A program made the translations under genes and the position numbers. A stretch of DNA of 64,000 nucleotides from Xestospongia muta (lineage: Eukaryota; Porifera; Demospongiae; Haplosclerida; Petrosiidae), in assembly GCA_963693285.1 (NCBI GenBank), contig OY848921.1, forward strand, positions 186,001-250,000, in the 5' to 3' direction. Shown piece by piece: positions 21,945 to 35,291 of this stretch. The notes beneath the pieces are model-generated. The model made no database searches, had not been told where the DNA came from, and saw only the letters and a program-made list of their open reading frames with translations. Positions within the stretch are counted from its first letter, which is position 1. Each line of letters starts with the position of its first letter.

Positions 21945-22735
21945 ATGGAAATGGTAGACAGATCATCAATGGTTTCCTCAGCTATAGATAGACAGAGAGA
22001 TACTTTAAAGAAGTTAAGTGTAGATATATGGGAACATCCTGAATTAAACTTTGAGGAACACACTGCTCACAAACTTCTCACTGACTATTTGGAGAGTCAG
22101 GGGTTCTCTGTAGAGAGACAATTCTGTGGTCTAGAGACAGCCTTCAGAGCTAAGTAAGTAGAACTTACTTACTAACTCCATTTTTTATTAAATATAGGTT
22201 TAGTTCTGGTCATCCTAATGTATGTGTTATATGTGAGTATGATGATTTACCAGGGATTGGTCATGCTTGTGGTCATAATCTTATTGCTGAAGCTGGTGTT
22301 GCTGCAGGACTTGGAGTAAAAGCATTCTTGGAGACACAAGGAGCTGTTTCAGGTACATCGACTGTACTAGGTACACCAGCTGAAGAGGGAGGTGGAGGCA
22401 AAGTATTCCTCATTGAGAGAGGAGGATTTGAGGGAATTGATATTGTCATGATGGCTCATCCTGCTCCCTACGAAATCATAATGCCAAACCACTTAGCTTG
22501 TTGTCAAATGGCTATTGAATTTAAAGGCAAAGCTGCTCATGCTGCTGCCTTTCCCTGGGAAGGTGTCAATGCACTTGATGCTGCTGTTTTATCATACACT
22601 AATATCTCTGTTTTAAGACAACAGATGAAACCAACCTGGTGAGTTCATGCTATAATAAATAATGGAGGTGTTAAACCTAACATTATTCCAGATAAATCAG
22701 CTCTCAAATGCTTTGTTAGAGCTTCTAATAAAATA
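21945..22735 (+). pseudogene. M20 amidohydrolase (PM20D2-like), truncated copy
   Basis: Near-identical to the intact gene at 34008-35243. Exon 1 is 21945-22153 (MEMVDRSS...AFRAK) and exon 2 starts at 22198. The zinc-site motif GHACGHNL is present. A CGA to TGA change at 22640-22642 stops the frame after KPTW. Homology then continues to about 22735 and ends at a rearrangement junction, where sequence from a TPC gene begins. The C-terminal ~180 residues are therefore missing. The family are zinc-dependent dipeptide or acylamino-acid hydrolases in the cytosol; this copy should be inactive. Confidence 0.85.
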
Positions 22736-22740
22736 AAAAT

Positions 22741-22782
22741 AATTCATCATCCAATAAAAGATAAAAAGTAGGATGATGAATT
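22741..22782. repeat. 12-bp perfect inverted repeat at duplication breakpoint
   Basis: AATTCATCATCC (22741-22752) and GGATGATGAATT (22771-22782) flank an 18-base loop exactly at the junction between the truncated M20 gene and the TPC 5' fragment. Intact TPC copies have only the second arm. This looks like a templated fold-back insertion made during repair. Confidence 0.85.
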
Positions 22783-23099
22783 ATCTTGTAAGCAATCTTG
22801 GAATACTTCTTGGTAGGTCGAGTTATAAATTTCTCATTCTGTTTCCCTTCTTTAACTAACAATGCAGCTCTCTACAAGATCACACTAATATAAGAAACAT
22901 TAGTTATGTACTACTATACCTTGTGGTTGTCAGTTGGTTCAATGTCTTCTAAACATAAACAACAATACTAACAACAACAATAAGAGAACTATAATCCTTA
23001 CCATTATTTGATGCTTCTTCCATTGAAGTATAAATATTAAATATATGAGAAAGAGTTAGTGAGACTAACAATGTCTTCTGTTATTGAAACTAGTTCCAT
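22771..23099 (-). pseudogene. 5' fragment of a two-pore channel gene
   Basis: Contains only the first exons of a TPC copy: the start MELVSITEDIVSL at 23099, the small EDIEPTDNHK-type second exon and the beginning of exon 3 (AALLVKEG...). The match stops at the inverted repeat at 22741-22782. Exon 1 also has an insertion (TATTTAATATTTAT) that introduces a stop. It is a dead remnant left by a deletion or unequal exchange within the array. Confidence 0.85.
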
Positions 23100-23263
23100 T
23101 TTAACTTTTACAACACAGGAGTAGTAGAGGAAAATGTCATGAAATAGTTCCTGACTCTTTGAGAACTATGTACCAACTAAACAATGTTTTATGGAACTAA
23201 TAATTTTATAATTTAATTATATATATATACACTACTGAAATAACAATGTTGTATATATGTATG

Positions 23264-23321
<58 letters not shown>

Positions 23322-23752
23322 AAGTGGATGAACATTGTGTAGCTGCCTCTTATATGGAAAAGGATAAGCTAAATTGCAATTACAACACATTAAAGGAAGT
23401 GTGAACTGTTCTGAACTATGATATTACCTCAGAGTATTCATCAAACCTCTGGTATTATTTCCAGTGATTTCATGAAATTGCTAGAGATTTTAGTGAATTT
23501 ACGAAGTCCCTAAGTAAAAAAGTGATTTTATAAACTCCCTGAAAGTTTCAGGGATTTCACAAAATCCCTATATACACAATCTTACTGTAACATATATATC
23601 ATATATATAATATATAATAACAAATCATGATGTTTTTCTTAAATGAATCTACTATCATATACAATAGATACTGTCTTGATACAATATCATATTATCTAAC
23701 TACATTGACATCATATACTAACTATATGTATATATCAATGTTATACATTGTC
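23100..23752. other. Spacer upstream of the TPC fragment, with (AT)n
   Basis: No gene seen. A long GTATGTAT/(AT)n tract spans about 23258-23319. Around 23440-23580 there are short direct and inverted repeats built on AGTGATTTTA / GGGATTTC, possibly an old non-autonomous element. Confidence 0.5.
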
Positions 23753-26365
23753 TTAACCCAGTATATAAAAGAATAATTTCTTTGTTTTTATCCATATATA
23801 GTGTGACACTTCTTTAAAGAAATTCCTTGGAGATTCACGATAACTTGAGAACACATTTTCATGTGGTGTCTTTCGTTTTATATCATATTCTTCATTCCAT
23901 TCCTACAATATATGGAGTATTGTATCTACTAATGATGGGTGTGGTCTCTCACCTTGAGTTCATTACTATATATAAACATTCTCAAGTTATCATTATTCAT
24001 TAACCTCTTCCCACGGAACTCTCCTTTATATAACTAGTAATAAACCAGTAATAACTATAATATTATAACTAATAACTCCACCTACTTTTATTGTACGAGG
24101 TTGAACTGTTCTTTGTCGACGTAACCATTCATAAAATGACCACTTCTTCTTTTTATGATAATTTAGAGTTTTATAAATTATTTTCTGCAAGTTCTGAACA
24201 TCATCTTCGTTTAATTTGATTTGAACTACTTTCTTCAGTTCTATATACCAAAATTAACATAATATGTACCATGTTATTATAATTACCTGAGGTTGCATTC
24301 TCCTGATCCTCACTGTCTAATTTAGCACTTTTTAATACCAATATACCTGATTCAAAGGCATCCACAATATAGACAATAGCTGTATTAACTACCGACTAAA
24401 AGAACCAGGTATAATCATTATATAATTTAATAGACAAATATTTACTGTTGAAGTGATCCAAAAAAAGATAAAATAAATACGAGCAAATTGATTAGTGGTT
24501 GTTACAAAACCCTCCTGCATTAAATTAGTCATGTGATTGTCACATGATATAACATCTTACCATTTGAATGAACCAATTATTAACAACCATTTCTTCATAC
24601 AATGTCACTATAATAACATCATATTATAACAAATCATATATTATAACTTGTCACTTACCATAACTCCGCTCAATATTGTCAAAGTTATTAAGCCAATAGA
24701 AACTAGGATCATTTCGAATTGATCCATTATTTGAATAATATTGTCCAACACCATATGAAGCATTAACACTATATAAACCACAATATTAATATATTATTAT
24801 ATTATTGTGGTTTATCTTACCAACATCCAGGAAATACTCTGTTATCAGGACCACTAAATATTTCCATACCAATAATGGAGTAGAAATAGAAGACAATACC
24901 AAGTAATAATAACACACTAAATTAAATAAATAACACATTATCATTAATATATTAAAAGGAATACCTCAACATTCTACTGGCTAGAACTGTTGTAATACGT
25001 ATTAGAAAAAAGTAATTCTTTTTTAATCGAAGCAATCTAAAAATACATAATATTATATGATGTAATAATATAACATATTGTTTGATTACCTTAATAATTT
25101 AATTGGACGTACTATTGCCAGATATCTTATCCAAGTTATGTTATTAATACTAACTTCAACACAGAGACAAATAAAACTTCCCATTACAATAATAAAGTCC
25201 ACCCTATCATTAAATATATAACAATAATACTATTTACTAACTACTTACAAATTTGACCATTTTCTAAAATATTTAACATGACCATTCAAAAAAAGTTTTG
25301 TTAAGACTTCTATTACATAAACTAAATAAGAAAAATGAAGTATTTTATTATATAATATTGAACTGACTGAAATTGAATACAAATGATCCAGCTATTCCTT
25401 GTCTTGGAGCACAAAATTGATCTGATCTTGTCTCATTATCAATGTTCTCTTCTATTATGATAAAACATTATATAGTGACATATAACATAACAATATATTA
25501 CCACAATGTCTTTCATGAAATGCTATATATATCAGTAGATATAGTAGATTAGCAATTACTATTATAGCTAATGAGAGATATGTATAAATTTAGTTCTTAT
25601 TAAGTCTGAACATACTTATAACAATATCAAACAGCCAATGTCTTATTACATTATGTATTCCTAGAGAGACAAATATGAGTATATTTCTCAAATATTATTA
25701 TAATTTACTGCATAAAACATTCTTAACATTTAGGGGTATCTGGTTGTTAGCTTCATACCAAGTTACTGCAACTCCTGATTTGTGAATCTAAACAATGACA
25801 TCATAATGACATCACCACATCATGTCAACTCACCAGTTGCCATTTCATGTTTTCTATTTCATAAAAATGACTAAATTCTTCCCACGAGAGATGACCATTG
25901 TTATCATGACATTGTAATGCTTTAAATATACACATAGACTCATGATCAGCTATAGAAATATTGTTATAAATATTTCATTAAATATTAACTAACATAATTT
26001 GGGATCATAAACTTTCATGAAGCACAGAAAATCCAATAAAGATACATATTCATTTTCTTTTTTGAGTATATCAAATGTTTGTAAGAGAGCTTCCCTTTAA
26101 TTAAAACTGATATTAAATTGATAGTAAATTATGTAATGGTACCGTCTGTGAAGATATATCTCTTTAAATTTCTCTTGTTCTGCAGCTTTAAATTTTGCAA
26201 AGACTACAGCTAATAACTAACAGAGATTATTGATATATTATTATAATGAACTACTTACCACATTAGAGAAATAATAAAATGTTATTAACATATAAACCAT
26301 AAAGAATACGGGAGCTACTGGAGAGTTATAATAGGACTCCATGAATACATCTGGATGACTATAGA

Positions 26366-26419
<54 letters not shown>

Positions 26420-28068
26420 ATTATTTTTATTATTATTGTTATTATTATTATTATTAATAACTAACTTTGATGTTGTTAATGTCACTAACATACTAATAAC
26501 ACTTCTTGGTAGATTACTAAAGTACTTTATAGAAAATAATAATATTACAAATATTTTTATTTACTAACTGTTGGATTAACTTGAGTGAAGAAAAAGTAAG
26601 CTAAAGGAATGAGAAATTGAAAGCAATCATGTATAAAAAGTGATTATCCACATTACATTACTATAATACATTAGTAGCAATCATTACACTGTTTCATTAA
26701 ATATATACTGTATATGTTTGAAGTCTGTTAGAGCTATGCATGAAGACTCTGTTTAGTTTATCATTAGTTAGATACAAGAATCTTCATGGATGCTGAGCCT
26801 GTGTATAAGGACTGTATTTATATACTATAGGACAACTATACACATCATTTTTGGCAAAGTATTTATTAAAAGACATGAATTGTACTGTCAATTCCATAGT
26901 AATTAGTAGACCAAACCATGTATTTGTTAAAATTATATTGTTATTATAGTGACTTGTTTTGCAATAAGCGATCATTTTCATCAAATCATTTTATGACATG
27001 TTTGTAAAAGAGACCACTGTTAAAACACCTCAAACAACAGTTTTTATACCATAAATAGTTGTGCATATATAGTAACTTGTTTGCACAAATTATCATCAGG
27101 TCACAAATGTTTTTAATGAAGTGTGATCCTTTGTTGCAATCAGATTACATATAGATAACATACTTACCCAATAAAGAAAACACAGCTACTAAGAAGAAAA
27201 GCACAAACATTACATCAACAATATACTTGAGACAAATAAAGATTTGACGTAAAACTCTAAACACAACAATATTTCATGTTTTCTCTCTCTCTCTTTCTCT
27301 TACCTTCTTACTCCAGACATGAGGTAATTGTCCAATAGTAGAAAAGGTCGCAGAGCACGAGTAAAACGAATATGTCGATTATTTGAAATGAGTATTTTAA
27401 AAGCCTCCAAGTACATGATAATAACTATAATAGTCTGGACAGATAGTAATCACATGATAACACTATTGTTTTGATAAACTCACTATTAAAGTAGCTCGAC
27501 TTTTAAAATAATGTTTAGGTCCTAACCAAATAAATCGTAATACCAAACTGAAGCAGAAGAAAGTCAACAGAACTAACTCTATTACTAAATGAATCTATGA
27601 GTATAAAATTGAAATTAGTATAGCAATAAAGGAAAATTACTATTTCTTCAGCTGTTCCATTTTTGTGAACATATATTGATGGTTCTTCAACTACAGCCAA
27701 AATCATTAGTACTAGTGAAGCTAACAGTACACTCCAATAAAAGATAGGATGATGAATTATCTTGTAAGCAATCTTGGAATACTTCTTGGTAGGTTGAGTT
27801 ATAAATTTCTCATTCTGTCTCCCTTCTTTAACTAACAGTGCAGCTCTCTACAAGATCACACTAATATAAGAAACATTAGTTGTGTACTATTATACCTTGT
27901 GGTTGTCAGTTGGTTCAATGTCTTCTAAACATAAACAACAATACTAACAACAACAATAAGAGAACTATAATCCTTACCATTATTTGATGATTCTTCCATT
28001 GAAGTATAAATAGATGAGAAAGAGTTAGTGAGACTAACAGTGTCTTCTGTTATTGAAACTAGTTCCAT
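23753..28068 (-). CDS. Two-pore channel copy F
   Basis: Full-length TPC paralogue with a MELVS-type start at 28068 and the standard final exon at 23753. It carries the sequon-bearing loop (VHKNGTA) with the KKENE EF-hand variant, the same pairing as B. The intron after the IS5 exon has the ~340-base insertion shared with C and D. The exon before the microsatellite matches copy A, including its out-of-frame appearance. Filter I, filter II, the GVRRVLRQ linker and IIS4 are all conserved. Confidence 0.84.
26366..26459. repeat. (ATT)n microsatellite in copy F pore intron
   Basis: About 95 bases of ATT repeats with two interruptions. Confidence 0.95.
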
Positions 28069-28233
28069 TTTAACTTTTACAACACAGGAGTAGTAGAGGA
28101 AAATGTCATGAAATAGTTCCTGACTCTTTGAGAGTTATGTACCAACTAAACAATGTTTTATGGAACTAATAATTTTATAATTTAATTATATATATACGGT
28201 ACTGAAATAACAATGTTGTATATATAAATATAA

Positions 28234-28266
<33 letters not shown>

Positions 28267-28306
28267 CTGTAGATATATATACTTCTAATTTTAATAAACA
28301 ATTTTT

Positions 28307-29340
28307 TTACATTGTGTTTAAACTCTGTAAGTGAAGTAGAGGATTTATGTGATAGGGAAGTGGATTCCAGAGTGAAAGGGCAGAGGGAACAAATGAGTTT
28401 TTAAAGGCTGAAGTGCATGAAAAAGGAACAGAGTACATGAGGCCATCATAGTGACGAGAGCTATGTGTATGAAGAGGTTTAGGAACAAAGCAATCAGAAG
28501 GAAAATATATAAGTTTATTAGAAATTTTATAGACTAGACATAATTTGGAGATGGAATGACAAGTTGAAAGGGGAGAAATGTTATGAGAAGAGAGAAGGGA
28601 ATAATAATCACTAGACCAGTTGTGAGAACACATCCTTATGGCAAAAAGTTGAGTTTTTTCGAGGAGTGTAGAGTGGAACGAATTTTTGGGGGGATCCCAG
28701 ACAGAGGAGCAGTAGGTGAGATGGGAGAGAACAAGGGAACGATACAGAGTAAAAAGAGTTTGAGGAGATGCATGCTGATAGAAAGAGCGATAGATAACAC
28801 CAATGATTTGTCTAGCTTTAGAACAAATGGACTGGATATGCAGAGACCACGAGAGGTTGGAGGAGATAATGATACCGAGATATTTAAAAGACGTAACAAG
28901 GTCCAGTTGAGATTTGTTTAAACAAAGAGGTGGAAGAGAGGCTAAGAATGTAGGAGACTTCCTAGAAATAATCATGTACTTAGTTTTTAGGGAATTGATG
29001 GTAAGGTAATGAGAGGAAATCCAAGTAGAGATGAGGTCAATATTAGATTGAACATAGTGCATGGAAGAGGGGGCAGATATTTCCTGAGAAAGAAGGATAT
29101 CATCAGCATAGAGAGTGAGTTTTGCTGAATTAAGAAGGGGTAGATCAGCAAGTTCATTGATACATATAATAAATAAGAGTGGACCAAGAATTGAGCCTTG
29201 AGGTACTCCAGAGATAACATGAGATTTGGAAGAGTGGAAACCTTCAATTACAACTTGTTGAGTACGACCTTGAAGGTAACTGTGAAACCATGAGACAAGA
29301 ATAGGAGGAATATTAAGAGAGGATAAGGAGTCTAGTAATG
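28307..29340 (-). mobile_element. LINE (non-LTR retrotransposon) reverse transcriptase fragment
   Basis: One open minus-strand frame covers the C-terminal half of a reverse transcriptase: SGVPQGSILGPLLFIICINEL, the catalytic YADD box (LYADDILLSQE), and the thumb region KYLGIIISSNLSWSLHI, followed by the usual NPLPYHI tail. This is the Jockey/CR1/L2 type. The 5' part (endonuclease and RT fingers) is absent, as in a 5'-truncated insertion. Near the end the frame shifts: the expected SLTEFKHNVKKLF tail is in another frame, so this copy is dead. A GA-rich tract follows on its 3' side at about 28241-28266. It sits in the spacer between TPC copies F and G. The neighbouring spacers hold no sign of it. 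Confidence 0.85.
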
Positions 29341-29661
29341 GCCTATATAATAAAACAACAAAGCATGGTGTTCTTCTTAAATGACTTTACTATATCATAT
29401 ACAATAGACACTGTCCTGATACAATATTATTATATTATATTAGTGTATGAAGCATATATATATATATACATACAATGCTGAAAGTTGTATCATTTGCAAA
29501 CTTTTATTATGTTTTATTATGTCAGCTTGTGCTAGTTCTTGAGGGTTTCATTCCTATTGTAATATTGTTTTTAAATTAATCAATCTTACAATTATAATCA
29601 TGTTAGCTAACTACATTGACATAACATACTAACTATATGTATATATCAATGTTATACATTG
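29341..29661. other. 3' flank of TPC copy G
   Basis: AT-rich spacer. No gene; homologous to the 3' flanks of copies B and C. Confidence 0.6.
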
Positions 29662-32289
29662 TCTTAACCCAGTATGTAAAAGAATAATTTCTTTGTTTTT
29701 ATCCATATATAGTGTGACACTTCTTTAAAGAAATTCCTTGGAGATTCACGATAACTTGAGAACACATTTTCATGTGGTGTCTTTCGTTTTATATCATATT
29801 CTTCATTCCATTCCTACAATATATGGAGTATTGTAATATCTACTAATGATAGGTGTGGTCTCTCACCTTGAGTTCATTACTATATATAAACATTCTCAAG
29901 TCATCATTATTCATTAACCTCTTCCCACGGAACTCTCCTTTATATAACTAGTAATAAACCAGTAATAACTATAATATTATAACTAATAACTCCACCTACT
30001 TTTATTGTACGAGGTTGAACTGTTCTTTGTCGACGTAACCATTCATAAAATGACCACTTCTTCTTTTTATGATAATTTAGAGTTTTATAAATTATTTTCT
30101 GCAAGTTCTGAACATCATCTTCATTTAATTTGATTAGAACTACTTTCTTCAGTTCTATATACAAAAATTAACATAATATGTACCAAGTTAATATAATTAC
30201 CTGAGGTTGCATTATCCTGATCCTCACTGTCTAATTTAGCACTTTTTAATACCAATATACCAGATTCAAAGGCATCCACAATATAAACAATAGCTGTATT
30301 AACTACCAACTAAAAGAACCAGGTATAATCATTATATAATTTAATGGACAAATATTTACTGTTGAAGTGATCCAAAAAAAGATAAAATAAATACGAGCAA
30401 ATTGATTAGTGGTTGTTACAAAACCCTCCTACATTAAATTAGTCATGTGATTGTCACATGATATAACATCTTACCATTTGAATAAACCAGTTATTAACAA
30501 CCATTTCTTCATACAATGTCACTATCAAAGCATCATATTATAACAAGTCATATATTATAACTTGTCACTTACCATAACTCCGCCCAATATTGTCAAAATT
30601 ATTAAGCCAATAGAGATTAGGATCATCCTGAATCGATCCATTATTTGAATAATATTGTCCAACACCATATGAAGCATTAACACTATATAAACCACAATAT
30701 TATTATATTATTATATTATTGTGGTTTATCTTACCAACATCCAGGAAAGACTCTGTTATCAGGACCACTAAATATTTCCATACCAATAATGGAGTAGAAA
30801 TAGAAGACAATACCAAGTAATAATAACACACTAAATTAAATAAATAACACATTATCAATAATATATTAAAAGGAATACCTCAACATTCTACTGGCTAGAA
30901 CTGTTGTAATACGTATCAGAAAATAGTAATTCTCTTTTAATCGAAGCAATCTAAAAATACATAATATTATATGATGTAATAATGATAACATATGGTTTTA
31001 TTACCTTAATAATTTAATTGGACGTACCATTGCCAGATATCTTATCCAAGTTATGTCTTTAATACTAACTTCAACACAGAGACAAATAAAACTTCCCATT
31101 ACAATAATAAAGTCCACCCTATCATTAAATATATAACAATAATACTATCTACTAACTACTTACAAATTTGACCATTTTCTAAAATATTTAACATGACCAT
31201 TCAAAAAAAGTTTTGTTAAGACTTCTATTACATAAACTAAATTAGAAAAATGAAGTATTTTATTATATGATATTGAACTGACTGAAATTGAATACAAATG
31301 ATCCAGTTATTCCTTGTCTTGGAGCACAAAATTGATCCGATCTTGTCTGATTATCAATCTTCTCTTCTATTATGACAAAACATTATATAGTGACATATTA
31401 CATAACAATATATTACCACAATGTCTTTCATGAATTGCTATATATATCAGTAGATATAGTAGATTAGCAATTACTATTATAGCTAATGAGAGATATGTAT
31501 AAATATAGTTCTTATTAAGTCTGAACATACTTATAACAATATCAAACAGCCAATGTCTTATTACATTATGTATTCCTAGAGAGACAAATATGAGTGTATT
31601 TCTAAAATATTATTATAATTTACTGCATAAAACAATCTTAACATTTAGTGGTATCCTGTTGTTAGCTTCATACCAAGTTACTGCAACTCCTGATTTGTGA
31701 ATCTAAACAATGACATCATAATGACATCACCACATCATGTCAACTCACCAGCTGCCATTTCAAGTTCTCAATTTCATAAAAATGACTAAATTCTTCCCAC
31801 GAGAGATGACCATTGTTATCATGATATTGTAATGCTTTAAATATACACATAGACTCATGATCAGCTATAGAAATATTATTATAAATATTTCATTAAATAT
31901 TAACTAACATAATTTGGGATCATAAACTTTCATGAAGCACAGAAAATCCAGTGGAGATATACACTCGTCTTCATCTTTAAGTTTATCAAATGCTTGTAAG
32001 AGAGCCTCCCTTTAATTAAAATATATATTAAATTGATAGTAAATTATGTAATGGTACCGTCTGTGAAGATAGATATCTTTAAATTTCCCTTGTTCTGCAG
32101 CTTTAAATTTTGCAAACACTACAGCTAATAACTAACAGAGATTATTGATATATTATTATAATGAACTACTTACCACATTAGAGAAATAATAAAATGTTAT
32201 TAACATATAAACCATAAAGAATACAGGAGCTACTGGAGAGTTATAATAGGACTCCATGAATACATCTGGATGACTATAGAATTATTATT

Positions 32290-32320
<31 letters not shown>

Positions 32321-33929
32321 TTATTAATATCAATAAAAACTAACTTTGCTGTTGTTAATGTCACTAACATACTAATAACACTTTTTGGTAGTTTACCAAA
32401 GTACTTGATAGAAAATAAAAATGTTACTAATCTCAACAAAATATTTGTTAACTTACTGTTGGATTATTTCCAATAAACAAAAAGTATGCTAAAGAGAGAT
32501 ATAGTGATTAGAAGCAATGACATACTTACCCATTAATGAAGAGACAGCTACTAAGAAGAAAAGCACAAACATTACATCAACAATATACTTGAGACAAATA
32601 AAGATTTGACGTAAAACTCTAGAGAAAAATAATTAATTTCACACACACACACACACACTAATCATATTCATCAACCACAAAGCCATGATAATTAATGATA
32701 ATTGAACACATGAAAAAGACATTCTACACAAAGGTGAGTAATCCTAGATGTTTCAATATGATACAATAACCCACAAATACTCTAGTGTATAACTATAGGT
32801 CAATATATCATATGATAGTAGACTCATTCTGCTGTTTTTGATGTAAAGTGATAGTTTCTTAATGTACTAGCTTTCAAAATCTGGATTAGAAAAAGAGGAG
32901 TTGGACTGAAAAAGGTCTTAACAACCATTTCTCATACTCAAGACCAGACTGTCTGCTCTGACTAACAATGTTATTGTTGTACCTCATCATGACCAGTTGT
33001 CTGTGGGATGTGCAGGTGTGTCAACCAGTTTATACAAGAATCATGCTTAAAATGTATAATAAATTTATCAAAAATTAGTTTATCTTTAGTAATTCAATTA
33101 CTCTATACAAAAACACTCTTTTACCTTCTTACTCCAGACATGAGGTTATTGTCCAATAGTAGAAAAGGTCGCAGACCACGAGTAAAACGAATGTGTCGAT
33201 TATTTGAAATGAGTATTATAAAAGCCTCCAAGTACATGATAATAACTATAATAGTCTGTACAGATAGTAATCACATGATAAAACTATTGTTTTAATAAAC
33301 TCACTATTAAAGTAGCTCGACTTTTAAAATAAAGTTTAGGTCCTAACCAAATAAATCGTAATACCAAACTGAAGCAGAAGAAAGTCAACAGAGCTAACTC
33401 TATTACTAAATGAATCTATGAGTATAAGATTGGAATTAGTATAATGAATAAAAAGGAAAATTACTATTTCTTCAGCTGTTCCAATTTCATTAGTATATAT
33501 TGATGGTTCTTCAACTACAGCCAAAATCATTAGTGCTAGTGAAGCTAACAGTACACTCCAATAAAAGATAGGATGATGAATTATCTTGTAAGCAATCTTG
33601 GAATACTTCTTGGTAGGTCGAGTTATAAATTTCTCATTCTGTCTCCCTTCTTTAACTAACAGTGCAGCTCTCTACAAGATCACACTAATATAAGAAACAT
33701 TAGTTATGTGTGCTACTATACCTTGTGGTTGTCAGTTGGTTCAATATTTCGATTGTGTTCTAAGCACACGTTTAGCAAGTAACTACACAACTGATTCATG
33801 ATTAGTTTACTCACCTTGTTTACTCGATGCTTCCATTGAAGAATAAAGTGATGTTAGATTATAAGAGTCTGCAGCTCCACCATTTACCATCTCTACTAAT
33901 GGAAACTCCACTTCTCCGCCTGTTGCCAT
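29662..33929 (-). CDS. Two-pore channel copy G, alternative N terminus
   Basis: Full-length TPC, closest to copy E. Start at 33929 opens MATGGEVEFPLVEMVNGG. The exon before the microsatellite intron stays open (VTFLFSIKYFGKLPKS), so with E it is the copy with the fewest visible defects. It carries the TNEIG loop variant, the KDEDE EF-hand variant and the IIS3-S4 linker CVEVSIKDITW (shared with C). Long intron between the IS4 and IS5 exons near 32640-33120, with a CA repeat, as in E. Divergent from an intact M20 gene whose ATG lies 78 bases away. Confidence 0.87.
32281..32328. repeat. (ATT)n microsatellite in copy G pore intron
   Basis: About 48 bases of ATT repeats with one TTT interruption. 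Confidence 0.93.
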
Positions 33930-34007
33930 TATTACTTCACTCTAGCTGCAACCCCTAAGGTCAAAAATGTGGGTGAGGTTCACATTGGGTGTGCCTGAGT
34001 GACAAGT
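33930..34007. promoter_or_regulatory. Putative bidirectional promoter, TPC copy G / M20 gene
   Basis: 78 bases between two divergent start codons, homologous to the 58-base spacer at 21887-21944. Confidence 0.5.
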
Positions 34008-35243
34008 ATGGAAATGGTAGACAGATCATCAATGGTTTCCTCAGCTATAGATAGACAGAGAGATGCTTTAAAGAAGTTAAGTGTAGATATATGGGAACAT
34101 CCTGAATTAAACTTTGAGGAACACACTGCTCACAGACTTCTCACTGACTATTTGGAGAGTCAGGGGTTCTCTGTAGAGAGACAATTCTGTGGTCTAGAGA
34201 CAGCCTTCAGAGCTAAGTAAGTAGAACTCACTTACTAACTCCATCTTTTATTATATATATATAGGTTTGGTTCTGGTCATCCTAATGTATGTGTTATATG
34301 CGAGTATGATGCTTTACCAGAGATTGGTCATGCTTGTGGTCATAATCTTATTGCTGAAGCTGGTGTTGCTGCAGGACTTGGAGTAAAAGCATTCTTGGAG
34401 ACACAAGGAGCTGGTTCAGGTACATTGACTGTACTAGGTACACCAGCTGAAGAGGGAGGTGGAGGCAAAGTATTCCTCATTGAGAGAGGAGGATTTGAGG
34501 GAATCAATATTGTTATGATGGCTCATCCTGCTCCCTATGAAATCATAATGCCAAACCACTTAGCTTGTTGTCAAATGGCTATTGAATTTAAAGGCAAAGC
34601 TGCTCATGCCGCTGCCTTTCCCTGGGAAGGTGTCAATGCACTCGATGCTGCTGTTTTATCATACACTAATATCTCTGTTTTAAGACAACAAATGAAACCA
34701 ACCTGGCGAGTTCATGCTATAATAATTAATGGAGGTGTTAAACCTAACATTATTCCAGAGAAATCAGCTCTCGAATGCTTTGTTAGAGCTCCTAATAAAA
34801 TAGAACTACAACAGCTAAAAGAGAAAGTAGTGGCCTGTTTTGAGTCTGCTGCTAAAGCTACTGGTTGTACTGTAGAAGTGAAAGATATTGGGAAGATTTA
34901 TGAGAATGTCCTTTGCAATCCTGTACTAAGTAGATTATATGAGAGCAACTACCTCAAATTAGGTATGACGGAATATCAGTACTCTGGAGATCTCACCTCA
35001 TCAACTGACTTTGGTAATGCATCTCAAATTATACCAGGTATCCACCCTCGTTACTTAGTTGGAGATGGAGTAGCTACACACAGTCCTCCATTTGCTGAAG
35101 TTGCTAACACTCCAGAAGCTCATAGTAAAACCATATTAGTGGCCAAGTGTTTAGCTATGACTTGTGTTGATGTTCTCATTGGAGGAGAACATTTGATGAA
35201 AGAAATAAGACAACACTTTATAGCACAAACTGGAACACAATAA
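34008..35243 (+). CDS. PM20D2: M20-family peptidase/amidohydrolase, PM20D2-like
   Basis: Predicted zinc-dependent M20 amidohydrolase of the PM20D2 (ACY1L2) group, about 395 residues against roughly 430 in vertebrates. Members hydrolyse unusual dipeptides or acylated amino acids in the cytosol. Two exons: 34008-34216 and 34265-35243; the intron is 48 bases and interrupts the codon of AFRAK/FGSG. Motifs: EYDALPEIGHACGHNL (metal-binding H and D region), GTPAEEGGGGK (second metal/catalytic Glu pair), MMAHPAP, and the dimerisation lid with KAAHAAAFPWEG. A GTG-initiated frame nine bases upstream is ignored; ATG at 34008 is the natural start. It converges on SBDS, with 48 bases between stop codons. 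A broken near-identical duplicate sits at 21945. Confidence 0.88.
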
Positions 35244-35291
35244 GATAGATTTTTGATGCAATTAAATAATAATAGTTTATTAAATGAAGGA

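Noticed and set aside
28583..28921. Plus-strand 112-residue frame
   Set aside because: Antisense shadow of the LINE reverse transcriptase.
33008..33295. 95-residue plus-strand frame
   Set aside because: Antisense to TPC copy G exon 5 and its long intron.
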